DNA of 5,725 bases, from the NCBI GenBank assembly GCA_002306005.1, contig DBRO01000044.1:5386-11110 (forward strand), written 5' to 3'. Source of the DNA: Ruminococcus sp. UBA1366 (GTDB lineage: Bacteria; Bacillota; Clostridia; Oscillospirales; Ruminococcaceae). The translations under genes were made by a program, and so were the position numbers. Below, one piece after another: positions 1-5,385 of this stretch (positions are counted from its first letter, which is position 1; each line of letters opens with the position of its first letter). Under the pieces are notes generated by a model, which had not been told where the DNA came from, made no database searches, and saw only the letters and a program-made list of their open reading frames with translations.

Positions 1-437
1 TTTTTTTCTTTTTTGGAATTCCCCTCGATTTTGCGTTCGTAAATCTGCTGTGCCTTTGTATAATTCTGTTCGGAAACCGATTTGGTGAACTGCTCCACGC
101 TCTTGTCAAAAACTGTGCGGGAAAGTACAGCCGCACCGCTCAGCACCACCACAGCGCATATTGCACCAATCAGCAGGAATTTTTTCCGCTTTTTTGTCAT
201 GCGCGGTTTTGATTCAGAATAAAACTCCAGTGTAAGCGCTTGTTCATCGGAAAACTCGGGTTGGATGGCGTTGCTTTTCGGCGGGGGCAGTTCAAATTTC
301 GTATCCTCTATAATCGCACCGTGGAATCCTGCAGAGGATTGTGCTTCGGCAGGCGGTTCTTCCGCAAAAAAATAACCGCAGATTTCACATTGCTCCAGCT
401 GTTCGTAGGTTTGATGCCCGCATTTCGGACAAATCAT
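1..437 (-). CDS. Zinc-ribbon, single-pass membrane protein (partial, C-terminus outside window)
   Basis: The reading frame starts at ATG 437-435 and stays open to the left edge, giving 145 residues with no stop, so the C-terminus is missing. Residues 1-21 form a small zinc ribbon with two CxxC knuckles (C3/C6 in CPKCG, C17/C20 in CEIC). An acidic, proline-containing linker follows, then a basic stretch (RMTKKRKK, about 79-86) and one hydrophobic helix at about 87-106. By the positive-inside rule the zinc ribbon is cytoplasmic and the C-terminal part is outside. The segment after the helix (about 109-145) has the pattern FDKSVEQFTKSVSEQNYTKA followed by IYERKIEGN, which resembles the short helical repeats seen outside the membrane in many Firmicutes zinc-ribbon proteins; that likeness is from memory. 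The start is backed by a GGGAG ribosome binding site 9 bases upstream. An alternative ATG at 444 is in another frame and stops after 19 codons. The function is unknown. Confidence 0.8.
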   Translation of the reverse strand, partial: MICPKCGHQTYEQLEQCEICGYFFAEEPPAEAQSSAGFHGAIIEDTKFELPPPKSNAIQPEFSDEQALTLEFYSESKPRMTKKRKKFLLIGAICAVVVLSGAAVLSRTVFDKSVEQFTKSVSEQNYTKAQQIYERKIEGNSKKEK

Positions 438-474
438 GCCCCATCGCTCCCTTTTTATTCGTACAACTATGATA

Positions 475-503
475 ATTATAACGGATTTTCCCTATCATGT
501 CAA
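475..503 (-). promoter_or_regulatory. Sigma-A-type promoter for the zinc-ribbon membrane gene
   Basis: On the minus strand the -35 box is TTGACA (503-498) and the -10 box is TATAAT (480-475). They are separated by exactly 17 bases, a perfect consensus. Transcription should begin near 468, leaving a leader of about 30 bases that contains the ribosome binding site. Confidence 0.85.
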
Positions 504-517
504 TGAAAAAACCGCCC

Positions 518-546
518 TTGCAATTTTGTGTGAAATCCGTTATAAT
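518..546 (+). promoter_or_regulatory. Sigma-A-type promoter for the ttcA-like gene pair
   Basis: The -35 box is TTGCAA (518-523), the spacer is 17 bases, and the -10 box is TATAAT (541-546). The predicted start near 553 gives a leader of about 30 bases before the ATG at 584. The promoter is back to back with the one reading left, the two -35 boxes being 14 bases apart. Confidence 0.85.
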
Positions 547-583
547 TACGGTATGAAACTTGTGAGATAAAGAAGGAAGAACC

Positions 584-1336
584 ATGCAGAGAATTCTCGG
601 GCAGATGAGAAAAGCCATACAGGAATTCGACTTGATACAGGACGGCGACAGAATTGCAGTGGGCGTTTCAGGCGGCAAGGACAGCCTTGTGCTGTTAAAA
701 GGATTGGTCATGCTCCGGCGTTTTATCGGGATAGAATACGAACTGGTTGTACTAACACTCGACCCCATGTTTGGCGGGCAGGCGGGTAATTACGCGCCGC
801 TTGCCGTATTTTGCGAAGAAATTGGCGTGCCGTTTGTGTTAAAACCCACTCATATTGGGGAAATTGTTTTTGATACGCGCAAGGAAAAGCATCCCTGCTC
901 GCTTTGTGCGCGGCTGCGGCGCGGCGCTTTGCACGATTTAGCAAAAGAAAACGGCTGTAATAAAATCGCGCTGGGGCATAATAACAACGATGCTGCGGAA
1001 ACGTTTCTGATGAATTTGTTTATTGAAGGCAGAGTGGGGTGCTTTTCGCCGAAAAGTTATCTTTCGCGCAAGGATTTAACCATGATTCGCCCGCTGGTGT
1101 TTTCGGATGAAAAAGATATCAAAAGTGCGGCGCTGCGCAACAAACTGCCGATTGTCAAATCCCAATGTCCGGCAGACGGTCATACGGCAAGACAGGAAAT
1201 GAAAGAATTTCTTGCGGCGCAAAACAAAGCGGATAACGGGTTTTCCGACCGGATTTTTGGTGCGCTTCGGCGCAGCGGCATTGACGGCTGGGGGATTACG
1301 GGAAAATCCGCACGAACATCAAAACAGGGAGGTTAG
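584..1336 (+). CDS. ttcA: TtcA/TilS-family tRNA-modifying ATP-pyrophosphatase (TtcA-like)
   Basis: This 250-residue cytosolic protein belongs to the PP-loop ATPase superfamily, which adenylates a tRNA base before substitution. The PP-loop SGGKDS is at residues 29-34. A CxxC pair (C105, C108, in HPCSLCARLRRG) and a third cysteine (C195, in KSQCPADGH) match the order and rough spacing of the three cysteines that hold the iron-sulfur cluster in E. coli TtcA, which 2-thiolates cytidine 32 of tRNA. The motif at 131-136 reads GHNNND, where E. coli TtcA has GHHRDD. The protein is shorter than E. coli TtcA (about 310 residues), mainly at the ends. The ATG is preceded by AAGGAAG at good spacing. Its last codons contain the ribosome binding site of the next gene, so the two are probably cotranscribed and translationally coupled. 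Family membership is firm. The exact target (s2C32 or another modification) is inferred, as Clostridia carry several uncharacterised paralogues. Confidence 0.85.
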   Translation: MQRILGQMRKAIQEFDLIQDGDRIAVGVSGGKDSLVLLKGLVMLRRFIGIEYELVVLTLDPMFGGQAGNYAPLAVFCEEIGVPFVLKPTHIGEIVFDTRKEKHPCSLCARLRRGALHDLAKENGCNKIALGHNNNDAAETFLMNLFIEGRVGCFSPKSYLSRKDLTMIRPLVFSDEKDIKSAALRNKLPIVKSQCPADGHTARQEMKEFLAAQNKADNGFSDRIFGALRRSGIDGWGITGKSARTSKQGG

Positions 1337-1339
1337 CAA

Positions 1340-2173
1340 GTGGAATATCAGAATTTTTATAACACCGGCTATGGGCAAAATACGGGAAATTCCAATCCGA
1401 CGGGTGGCAAAGTGCCGCTCAATATCTTTGGTGCGGCGGGCGTGAGGAATGCACATATGTGGTTTGTCGCCATCGTACCGTATATTGCAGTTGCCCTGCT
1501 GGAGCGCTATGCGCAAAACCGCACACAGGGAATTATTCTATGGGTGTGCGTGTATGTCATTTCTGTTGCAGTTTGCTTGTGGGATGCAAAATTACTGCGC
1601 GGCGCGGGTTACGATACAGGCACCATGTTGGGATTTTCGTTCCTGCCGCCGGTGTATATTCTCATGAGAAAAAAACTGCTTAGGCAAAGCGCAATGCTCT
1701 TTATAACCTGCCTGATTGCTGTTTTTCTTGCGTTTTTTGGCAGCCAATTCACCCAGTATGCCATGGCAGATGCCGGAGATTTTGTGGATTATCTTAATCA
1801 GTCCTCCGTCAGCAGGTTGGAACAGTTTCAGGATGATACCTATCAGTACCGCTCCGTGCAGACTGCGCTGGATGAGTATTACGGCACGGACAATTATACC
1901 TATTCTTATACCAAGGAAAAAGGCGATATTTTCGTGAATTATGTCAGCACTGCACATTCGGCGAATACCACCGATGAGATTGTGATTTTACTCAATGAGG
2001 ACGGCTTTACCGTCACGGAAATGCGGATTGAATCCATTACAAGAAACGGTGTGGAACTTACAGGAGATGCCTTTGACACCGCCGCACGGGAGATTTTTAT
2101 GAAAGAAACCGCAACCAGTGAGAGTAGTTCACAGCAGGATCAGATTGGCACCGGAGATGTTCAGGAAGTGTAG
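1340..2173 (+). CDS. Uncharacterised four-helix membrane protein with a soluble C-terminal domain
   Basis: The protein has 277 residues and starts at GTG 1340, chosen because GGGAGGT (1327-1333) lies 6 bases upstream; the next methionine (residue 40) would cut into the first helix. Residues 1-35 are polar and rich in Gly, Asn and Tyr, so probably disordered. Hydrophobic segments lie at about 39-55, 65-82, 96-109 and 117-135. The loop and third segment (GAGYDTGTMLGFSFLPPVYI then LMRKKLL) fit a pattern I recall from other clostridial membrane proteins, often linked to zinc ribbons. Residues 140-277 are soluble and acidic, with a Tyr-rich stretch (about 170-195), and end in a Ser/Gln/Glu-rich tail. 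With four helices both termini lie on the same side; which side is unclear. Only 3 bases separate it from the ttcA-like stop, so it is probably coexpressed. No catalytic motif is visible and I assign no function. Confidence 0.85.
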   Translation: MEYQNFYNTGYGQNTGNSNPTGGKVPLNIFGAAGVRNAHMWFVAIVPYIAVALLERYAQNRTQGIILWVCVYVISVAVCLWDAKLLRGAGYDTGTMLGFSFLPPVYILMRKKLLRQSAMLFITCLIAVFLAFFGSQFTQYAMADAGDFVDYLNQSSVSRLEQFQDDTYQYRSVQTALDEYYGTDNYTYSYTKEKGDIFVNYVSTAHSANTTDEIVILLNEDGFTVTEMRIESITRNGVELTGDAFDTAAREIFMKETATSESSSQQDQIGTGDVQEV

Positions 2174-2203
2174 CTTTCAAAAAAATGAAATGAAACACGA
2201 GAA

Positions 2204-2243
2204 ATCAAGAGAACAAGAGCAATTTCAAGAGAAAACGAGTGAT
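2204..2243 (+). repeat. Imperfect 20-bp tandem repeat in a purine-rich spacer
   Basis: Two adjacent 20-base units (2204-2223 and 2224-2243) match at 15 positions and share the exact core TCAAGAGAA. They sit between the membrane-protein stop and the rplM promoter. The surrounding 100 bases are strongly purine-rich on this strand and show no clear terminator after the upstream gene. Confidence 0.45.
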
Positions 2244-2279
2244 AGCGGGATATAAATGAAATTTTCAGGCTTTTGGGCA

Positions 2280-2308
2280 TTGACAGAAGCTTTGGTACGT
2301 ATTATAAT
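2280..2308 (+). promoter_or_regulatory. Consensus sigma-A-type promoter of the rplM-rpsI operon
   Basis: TTGACA (2280-2285) and TATAAT (2303-2308) are separated by exactly 17 bases. The expected start near 2315 gives a leader of about 60 bases before rplM. It also rules out translation from the in-frame start codon at 2273, which would lie upstream of the transcript. Confidence 0.9.
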
Positions 2309-2314
2309 AAATCC

Positions 2315-2374
2315 TGTTGTTTCAATCGGGAATTCACGCGGTTGAACGGAAGAAATTTAATTGGAGGAAAAAAT
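2315..2374 (+). promoter_or_regulatory. rplM 5' leader with hairpin, candidate L13 autoregulatory leader
   Basis: The leader contains a stable hairpin: TTCAATCG (2321-2328) pairs over 8 bases (one G-U) with CGGTTGAA (2339-2346) around a 10-base loop. The ribosome binding site GGAGG (2363-2367) lies 16 bases downstream. Firmicutes are known to carry a structured L13 leader upstream of rplM, thought to let L13 repress its own operon. Position and size fit, but I could not align this hairpin to the published consensus, so the identity is inferred. Confidence 0.55.
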
Positions 2375-2803
2375 ATGTCCACTTATATGCCCAAGGCAAA
2401 CGACATTACCCGCACATGGTATATCCTTGATGCGGACGGACAGCCGCTCGGCAGAGTTGCCGCAAAAGCTGCCCATATTTTAAGAGGCAAGCATAAGCCC
2501 ACATTCGCACCCCATGCGGACTGCGGAGATTTTGTTATCATTGTCAACACCGATAAGGCGGTGCTTACCGGCAAAAAGCTGGAGCAGAAATCCTACAAAT
2601 GGCACACCGGCTGGATCGGCGGACTGAAAGAAATCAAGTATTCCGATATGATGAGCCAGCAGTCGGACAGAGCGATGACAATTGCCGTAACCGGAATGCT
2701 TCCGAACAATACGCTCGGACGCAAGGCGGCAACAAGACTTCGGGTATACAAGGGCGATACGCATGAGCAAGCTGCCCAAAAGCCCGTCAAGTACGAATTA
2801 TAA
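2375..2803 (+). CDS. rplM: 50S ribosomal protein L13
   Basis: The 142-residue product is the usual length for bacterial L13, an early-assembling protein of the large ribosomal subunit that binds 23S rRNA. Hallmarks are TWYILDADGQPLGRVAAKAA (14-33), the LRGKHKPTFAPHADCGDFV segment (36-54), and the family signature region VTGMLPNNTLGRKAATRLRV (105-124) followed by YKGDTHEQAAQKP. The ATG at 2375 is chosen because GGAGG (2363-2367) lies 7 bases upstream and the product begins like typical L13. An upstream extension to 2273 would add 34 residues foreign to the family and start before the promoter's -35 box. It is followed by rpsI after 15 bases, the standard bacterial order. Confidence 0.98.
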   Translation: MSTYMPKANDITRTWYILDADGQPLGRVAAKAAHILRGKHKPTFAPHADCGDFVIIVNTDKAVLTGKKLEQKSYKWHTGWIGGLKEIKYSDMMSQQSDRAMTIAVTGMLPNNTLGRKAATRLRVYKGDTHEQAAQKPVKYEL

Positions 2804-2818
2804 GGAGGGCTTTTGAAT

Positions 2819-3220
2819 ATGTATGAATCCAAGCAGCCGTATTTTTACGGCACCGGAAGAAGAAAGCATTCAGTTGCCAGAGTTCGGGTGTATCAAGGAA
2901 CGGGCAGCATTACGATCAACGGCAGAAGCATTGATGATTATTTTGGACTTGAAACCTTAAAGCTGATTGTTCGCCAGCCGATGGCGCTGACTGATACGTT
3001 GGGCAATTTTGATATTGTCTGCACCGTAGCAGGCGGCGGTGTAACCGGACAGGCAGGCGCAATCCGTCACGGGCTTTCCAGAGCACTGCTCCAATATAAT
3101 GCAGAGCTTCGTCCGGCACTGAAAAAAGCCGGATTCCTGACTCGTGACCCGAGAATGAAGGAAAGAAAGAAGTACGGTCTGAAGGCCGCACGTCGCGCAC
3201 CTCAGTTTTCCAAGAGATAA
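2819..3220 (+). CDS. rpsI: 30S ribosomal protein S9
   Basis: The 133-residue product is a full-length S9, a small-subunit protein whose basic C-terminal tail reaches toward the P-site tRNA. Visible hallmarks are [15 protein letters not shown] (11-25), the signature [20 protein letters not shown] (71-90), [12 protein letters not shown] (109-120) and the classic ending RAPQFSKR. The ATG at 2819 is preferred. The ribosome binding site GGAGGG (2804-2809), which begins right at the rplM stop codon, lies 9 bases from this ATG but only 3 bases from the in-frame TTG at 2813. The gene is cotranscribed with rplM and is the last of the operon, as a strong terminator follows. Confidence 0.98.
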   Translation: MYESKQPYFYGTGRRKHSVARVRVYQGTGSITINGRSIDDYFGLETLKLIVRQPMALTDTLGNFDIVCTVAGGGVTGQAGAIRHGLSRALLQYNAELRPALKKAGFLTRDPRMKERKKYGLKAARRAPQFSKR

Positions 3221-3240
3221 GTTTATTCAGAATATTCTGC

Positions 3241-3278
3241 AAATTCCCGGAATCCGCAAGGATTTCGGGAATTTTTTT
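3241..3278 (+). terminator. Rho-independent terminator of the rplM-rpsI operon
   Basis: A 15-bp stem (3241-3255 with 3260-3274, one G-U pair) is capped by a GCAA tetraloop of the GNRA type and runs into seven T residues (3272-3278). It starts 20 bases after the rpsI stop codon. Confidence 0.95.
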
Positions 3279-3459
3279 CTGATTTCCTTCTGTTGAGTTC
3301 TTGTACTTATAAAAAGTGGAACATTTAGTTTGAAATGCAAATAAAGTTCCCGATAACGGGATAGCCGAACAGGAGAATATCTGTAAAATATATCAAATTG
3401 CGCGTTTTTGCATAACTATAATTAAGCTTTATCCGAATCTGTGATAGAAATATTGAAAA

Positions 3460-3504
3460 TTGCGACCAGTTTTCCGGAGAGAAAAGGAGGTCGCAACTTT
3501 TTTT
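3460..3504 (+). terminator. Orphan rho-independent terminator-like hairpin
   Basis: TTGCGACC (3460-3467) pairs perfectly with GGTCGCAA (3489-3496). An inner stem TTTTC/GAAAA (3470-3474 with 3481-3485) extends it, and seven T residues follow at 3498-3504. The rpsI terminator lies more than 180 bases upstream with no gene between, so this should end either read-through transcripts or a short RNA starting within 3280-3450. A TATAAT at 3417-3422 could be its -10 box but has no matching -35. Confidence 0.75.
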
Positions 3505-3574
3505 CCATGATTTTTAAAGAGAAATTGCATAGAATTAGATATGCAAGAGGCTTTTGCAAGGTGTTATCCTGCTT

Positions 3575-3609
3575 CCGTACGTGCTGCAACGATAGCGGCA
3601 TGGATACGG
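3575..3609 (+). other. Stable 12-bp interrupted hairpin
   Basis: CCGTA (3575-3579) pairs with TACGG (3605-3609), and GTGCTGC (3581-3587) pairs with GCGGCAT (3595-3601, two G-U pairs), around the loop AACGATA. A one-base versus three-base internal loop separates the two helices. There is no T tract, so it is not a terminator. Its role is unknown. Confidence 0.45.
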
Positions 3610-3679
3610 TGCAAAGCGGAACTGCCTGCGGTGCCGGAAGTGTGCTTTCTCGGTATGCCAAGTTTGTCTTGCGTGAATA

Positions 3680-3702
3680 ACGGGTTCGAATCCCGGCTGA
3701 CC
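3680..3702 (+). other. tRNA T-arm-like fragment
   Basis: The T-loop sequence TTCGAAT (3685-3691) is flanked by CGGG (3681-3684) and CCCG (3692-3695). It is followed by GCTGACC and then five T residues, so it looks like the last third of a tRNA gene. I find no matching acceptor 5' strand, D-arm or good anticodon arm in the 100 bases upstream, and the fifth T-stem pair is an A/G mismatch. It may be a tRNA remnant, the scar of an element integrated at a tRNA 3' end, or chance. Confidence 0.35.
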
Positions 3703-3755
3703 TTTTTAGTCAGAAGCAGTGGTTTGGCTTGCCCGACAAGGGCCCTAATTAAAAG

Positions 3756-3857
3756 GTGAATCTCGGCACGAGCTGAGATTCGCACATTGGAAAATCTGTG
3801 GGATGCAGATTGTCCAGCGCAGTTTTCTGGTGTAAAATGCGCCGGAAAACACAGCGC
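3756..3857 (+). other. Cluster of three consecutive hairpins
   Basis: Hairpin 1 (3756-3783) is a continuous 12-bp stem with two G-U pairs and the tetraloop ACGA. Hairpin 2 (3793-3811) pairs AATCTG with CAGATT over a 7-base loop. Hairpin 3 pairs GTTTTCTGG (3822-3830) with CCGGAAAAC (3842-3850, one G-U), and flanking GCGC words (3817-3820, 3854-3857) can extend it. None has a plus-strand T tract. On the minus strand hairpin 1 is followed by CCTTTT, so weak termination of leftward transcription is possible. Confidence 0.5.
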
Positions 3858-4021
3858 AGTATTTCTTTTGCTTTGCCGGAAACAGGATACCGGACGGCAG
3901 CGACAAACGCCAGCACAACGTGTCCGTGTTTGTAAATGCCGTGCTCAATGATTCCGCCGCAAAACCAATACGGGCAATTTGCATGTACACAGTTTTGAAA
4001 TTTTATTCATTGAAAGGATGA
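3836..4021 (+). other. Coding-like open stretch without a start, possible gene remnant
   Basis: This frame stays open for 61 codons between a TAA (3833-3835) and a TGA (4019-4021). From about 3880 to 3970 its codons favour G or C in the third position and the translation looks protein-like (for example GSDKRQHNVSVFVNAVLNDS). It has no upstream start codon with a ribosome binding site and overlaps hairpin 3. I do not recognise the product; a decayed gene fragment or part of a dispersed repeat are both possible, and so is chance. Confidence 0.25.
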
Positions 4022-4026
4022 TATAC

Positions 4027-5127
4027 ATGAAGGTTACGATTCAGGAAAAAAAGCGCGGGATACTCTACAAAAACGGAAAATTTTCGGCGTACCTTAAGCC
4101 CGGTAAATACCGGAAGATAGGGGGAGACTATCGGTTAGAAATCATTGACATGAGCGAAGAAATTGGTCTTCAGGGCTATGATTTGTCTGTTCTGCGGCAG
4201 GTTCGGGAGTTTGTCGCAGAAATAAGCATAATGGATGTTCCCGATCAGCACATTGCACTGCATTATACGGATGGACGGTTTACCGAAGTACTGTCAAGCG
4301 GGGAATTCGCGTATTATAATCAATACGAAAAGCACACATTTCGCTTGGTGGATATTCGTTCGCCAGAGGTTGCGGAGGACATTCCCGCATATCTTTTTCA
4401 GCACATGAGCACGTTTTTCTTTTACAAAATAGAAGTTGCGGCTTACGAGAAAGCACGGTTGTACTTTGATGGGAAATTTGTTCGGCTGCTGGAGCCCGGT
4501 GTGCATTATTTTTGGAAAAATAGTATGAAAGTTACGGCAGAAACCGTGGACACACGCTGGATTCAGGCGGAGTTGCTTGGGCAGGAAATGCTGACACTGG
4601 ATAAAGTTGCGGTGCGAATCAATTTCACCTACACCTACAAAATAACGGATTACATAAAAATCAAAACGGAAATCGATCAGTACGAAAAGCAGATGCACAC
4701 GCACTTGCAGCTTGCATTAAGGGATTATGTGAGCAGGTACCGGCTGGATGAAATCCTAGAAGACAAACAAAAGCTTTCTGCGGAAATGATGACGCATTTG
4801 AAAGAAAAGGAAGCGGACTTATATGTCCAATTCTCTGAAGCGGGCGTGAAAGACATGATTCTTCCCGGAGAAATTCGCAGCATTATGAACACGGTGCTAA
4901 TCGCAGAAAAGAAAGCACAGGCGAATGTGATTACCCGGCGGGAGGAAGTGGCTTCTACAAGGAGCTTGTTGAACACGGCAAAACTGATGGACGAAAACCA
5001 AACACTGTACAAACTGAAAGAACTTGAATACTTAGAAAAAATTTGCGATAACGTAGGAAATATCACCGTCAATGGCGGCAGCGATTTGCTGGGTCAGTTA
5101 ACGCAGATTTTGAAAGGCACATCGTGA
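4027..5127 (+). CDS. Slipin/SPFH (band 7) family protein
   Basis: The 366-residue product is a bacterial slipin-like member of the SPFH (stomatin/prohibitin/flotillin) superfamily, which forms oligomers often tied to membranes; the role of this branch is not established. The SPFH core spans roughly 140-310, with GQEMLTLDKVAVRINFTYTY (185-204) and LPGEIRSIMNTVLIAEKKAQ (279-298). The charged helix after it (NVITRREEVASTRSLLNTAK, 300-319) and the tail YKLKELEYLEKICDNVGN are typical of the family. The N-terminal half shows three related units of about 20 residues (near 9-28, 77-97 and 143-163), each with a Y-x-[DN]-G-[KR]-F core followed by L-x-[PS]-G. No signal peptide or membrane helix is seen, so it is probably cytosolic or peripheral. 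ATG 4027 is chosen because AAGGAT (4014-4019) lies 7 bases upstream; in-frame starts at 3979 (TTG) and 4018 lack this. The gene appears monocistronic. Confidence 0.92.
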   Translation: MKVTIQEKKRGILYKNGKFSAYLKPGKYRKIGGDYRLEIIDMSEEIGLQGYDLSVLRQVREFVAEISIMDVPDQHIALHYTDGRFTEVLSSGEFAYYNQYEKHTFRLVDIRSPEVAEDIPAYLFQHMSTFFFYKIEVAAYEKARLYFDGKFVRLLEPGVHYFWKNSMKVTAETVDTRWIQAELLGQEMLTLDKVAVRINFTYTYKITDYIKIKTEIDQYEKQMHTHLQLALRDYVSRYRLDEILEDKQKLSAEMMTHLKEKEADLYVQFSEAGVKDMILPGEIRSIMNTVLIAEKKAQANVITRREEVASTRSLLNTAKLMDENQTLYKLKELEYLEKICDNVGNITVNGGSDLLGQLTQILKGTS

Positions 5128-5130
5128 TAT

Positions 5131-5172
5131 AAGCGGTTCCGCAGGCAGATTGACTGTTTGTGGAGCCGCTTT
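5131..5172 (+). terminator. Hairpin after the slipin gene, probable weak terminator
   Basis: AGCGGTTCC (5132-5140) pairs over its full length, with one G-U, with GGAGCCGCT (5162-5170), and an extra A-T pair closes the base. The 21-base loop can form an inner CAG/CTG helix. Only three T residues follow the stem, so termination may be inefficient. It starts 4 bases after the stop codon. Confidence 0.6.
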
Positions 5173-5225
5173 GCTGATAAAGGAAAAGAAAATCCGCCGA
5201 AAGAGCAAAAATATCGGAAAATGTA

Positions 5226-5254
5226 TTGACAAGCACTTATGGTTATGGTATAAT
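5226..5254 (+). promoter_or_regulatory. Consensus promoter of the tRNA-Ser gene
   Basis: TTGACA (5226-5231), a 17-base spacer and TATAAT (5249-5254) form a perfect sigma-A-type promoter. A TGG just before the -10 box adds an extended -10 element. The start near 5261 leaves about 32 bases of 5' leader for RNase P to remove. Confidence 0.92.
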
Positions 5255-5292
5255 CGTATTGCTGTTAAATTCAGCATGAACCATTCGGTTAT

Positions 5293-5385
5293 GGAGAAGT
5301 CGCCTAGCCCGGTTTATGGCGCACGACTGGAACTCGTGTAAGGGTTAATAGCTCTTCGAGGGTTCGAATCCCTCCTTCTCCGCCA
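5293..5385 (+). tRNA. tRNA-Ser, anticodon GGA, CCA encoded
   Basis: The gene folds as a class II tRNA that reads UCC and UCU serine codons. The acceptor stem is GGAGAAG (5293-5299) with CTTCTCC (5375-5381), followed by discriminator G5382, the serine identity base, and an encoded CCA (5383-5385). The anticodon arm is CACGA-CTGGAAC-TCGTG (5322-5338) with anticodon GGA at 5329-5331. The long variable arm (5339-5357) forms a 5-bp stem, and the T-arm is GAGGG-TTCGAAT-CCCTC (5358-5374). It is a single-gene unit with its own promoter and terminator. Confidence 0.98.

Larger units (their letters stand above)
473..548. repeat. 16-bp inverted repeat covering both divergent -10 boxes
   Basis: The 16-base word AAATCCGTTATAATTA occurs at 533-548 on the plus strand and, identically, on the minus strand at 488-473. 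Each copy includes the -10 box of one of the two divergent promoters, so the arrangement is symmetric about position 510/511. Six of the 16 bases are explained by the -10 consensus; the other ten are not. A shared operator or shared initiation signal is a reasonable inference. No regulator gene is visible nearby. Confidence 0.7.
3279..4026. other. Long intergenic region without a convincing gene
   Basis: No open frame here has both a ribosome binding site and protein-like composition; the short frames on both strands overlap each other and cross the hairpins. What can be seen is a small CCCG/CGGG hairpin at 3349-3360, a terminator-like hairpin with a T tract (3460-3504), a 12-bp hairpin (3575-3609), a tRNA T-arm-like fragment (3680-3702), three consecutive hairpins (3756-3857) and a coding-like stretch with no clear start (3836-4021). 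No good promoter for the slipin gene is visible in the last 200 bases. The region could hold unannotated structured RNA, remnants of lost genes, or a long leader for the slipin gene. Confidence 0.6.

Noticed and set aside
2273..2374. An N-terminal extension of L13 by 34 residues
   Set aside because: The extension begins upstream of the promoter's -35 box, is unlike any part of the L13 family, and lacks a ribosome binding site, whereas ATG 2375 has a strong one.
3417..3422. TATAAT as the promoter of a small RNA ending at 3504
   Set aside because: There is no acceptable -35 box at 16-18 bases upstream and no extended -10 TG, so I did not list it as a promoter.
3681..3745. A permuted tRNA, with the T-arm preceding the 5' half
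   Set aside because: CTGAC (3697-3701) can pair with GTCAG (3709-3713), and a D-arm-like GCAG/TTGC follows, but no anticodon arm can be built after it. The match is too weak to claim.
3422..3785. Several overlapping 70-80 codon frames on both strands
   Set aside because: They overlap each other and cross the orphan terminator, the 12-bp hairpin and the T-arm-like fragment. None has a good ribosome binding site or family resemblance.
3979..4007. A promoter TTGCAT-17-TTTATT for the slipin gene
   Set aside because: The -10 match is poor and the predicted start would fall on the ribosome binding site, leaving almost no leader.
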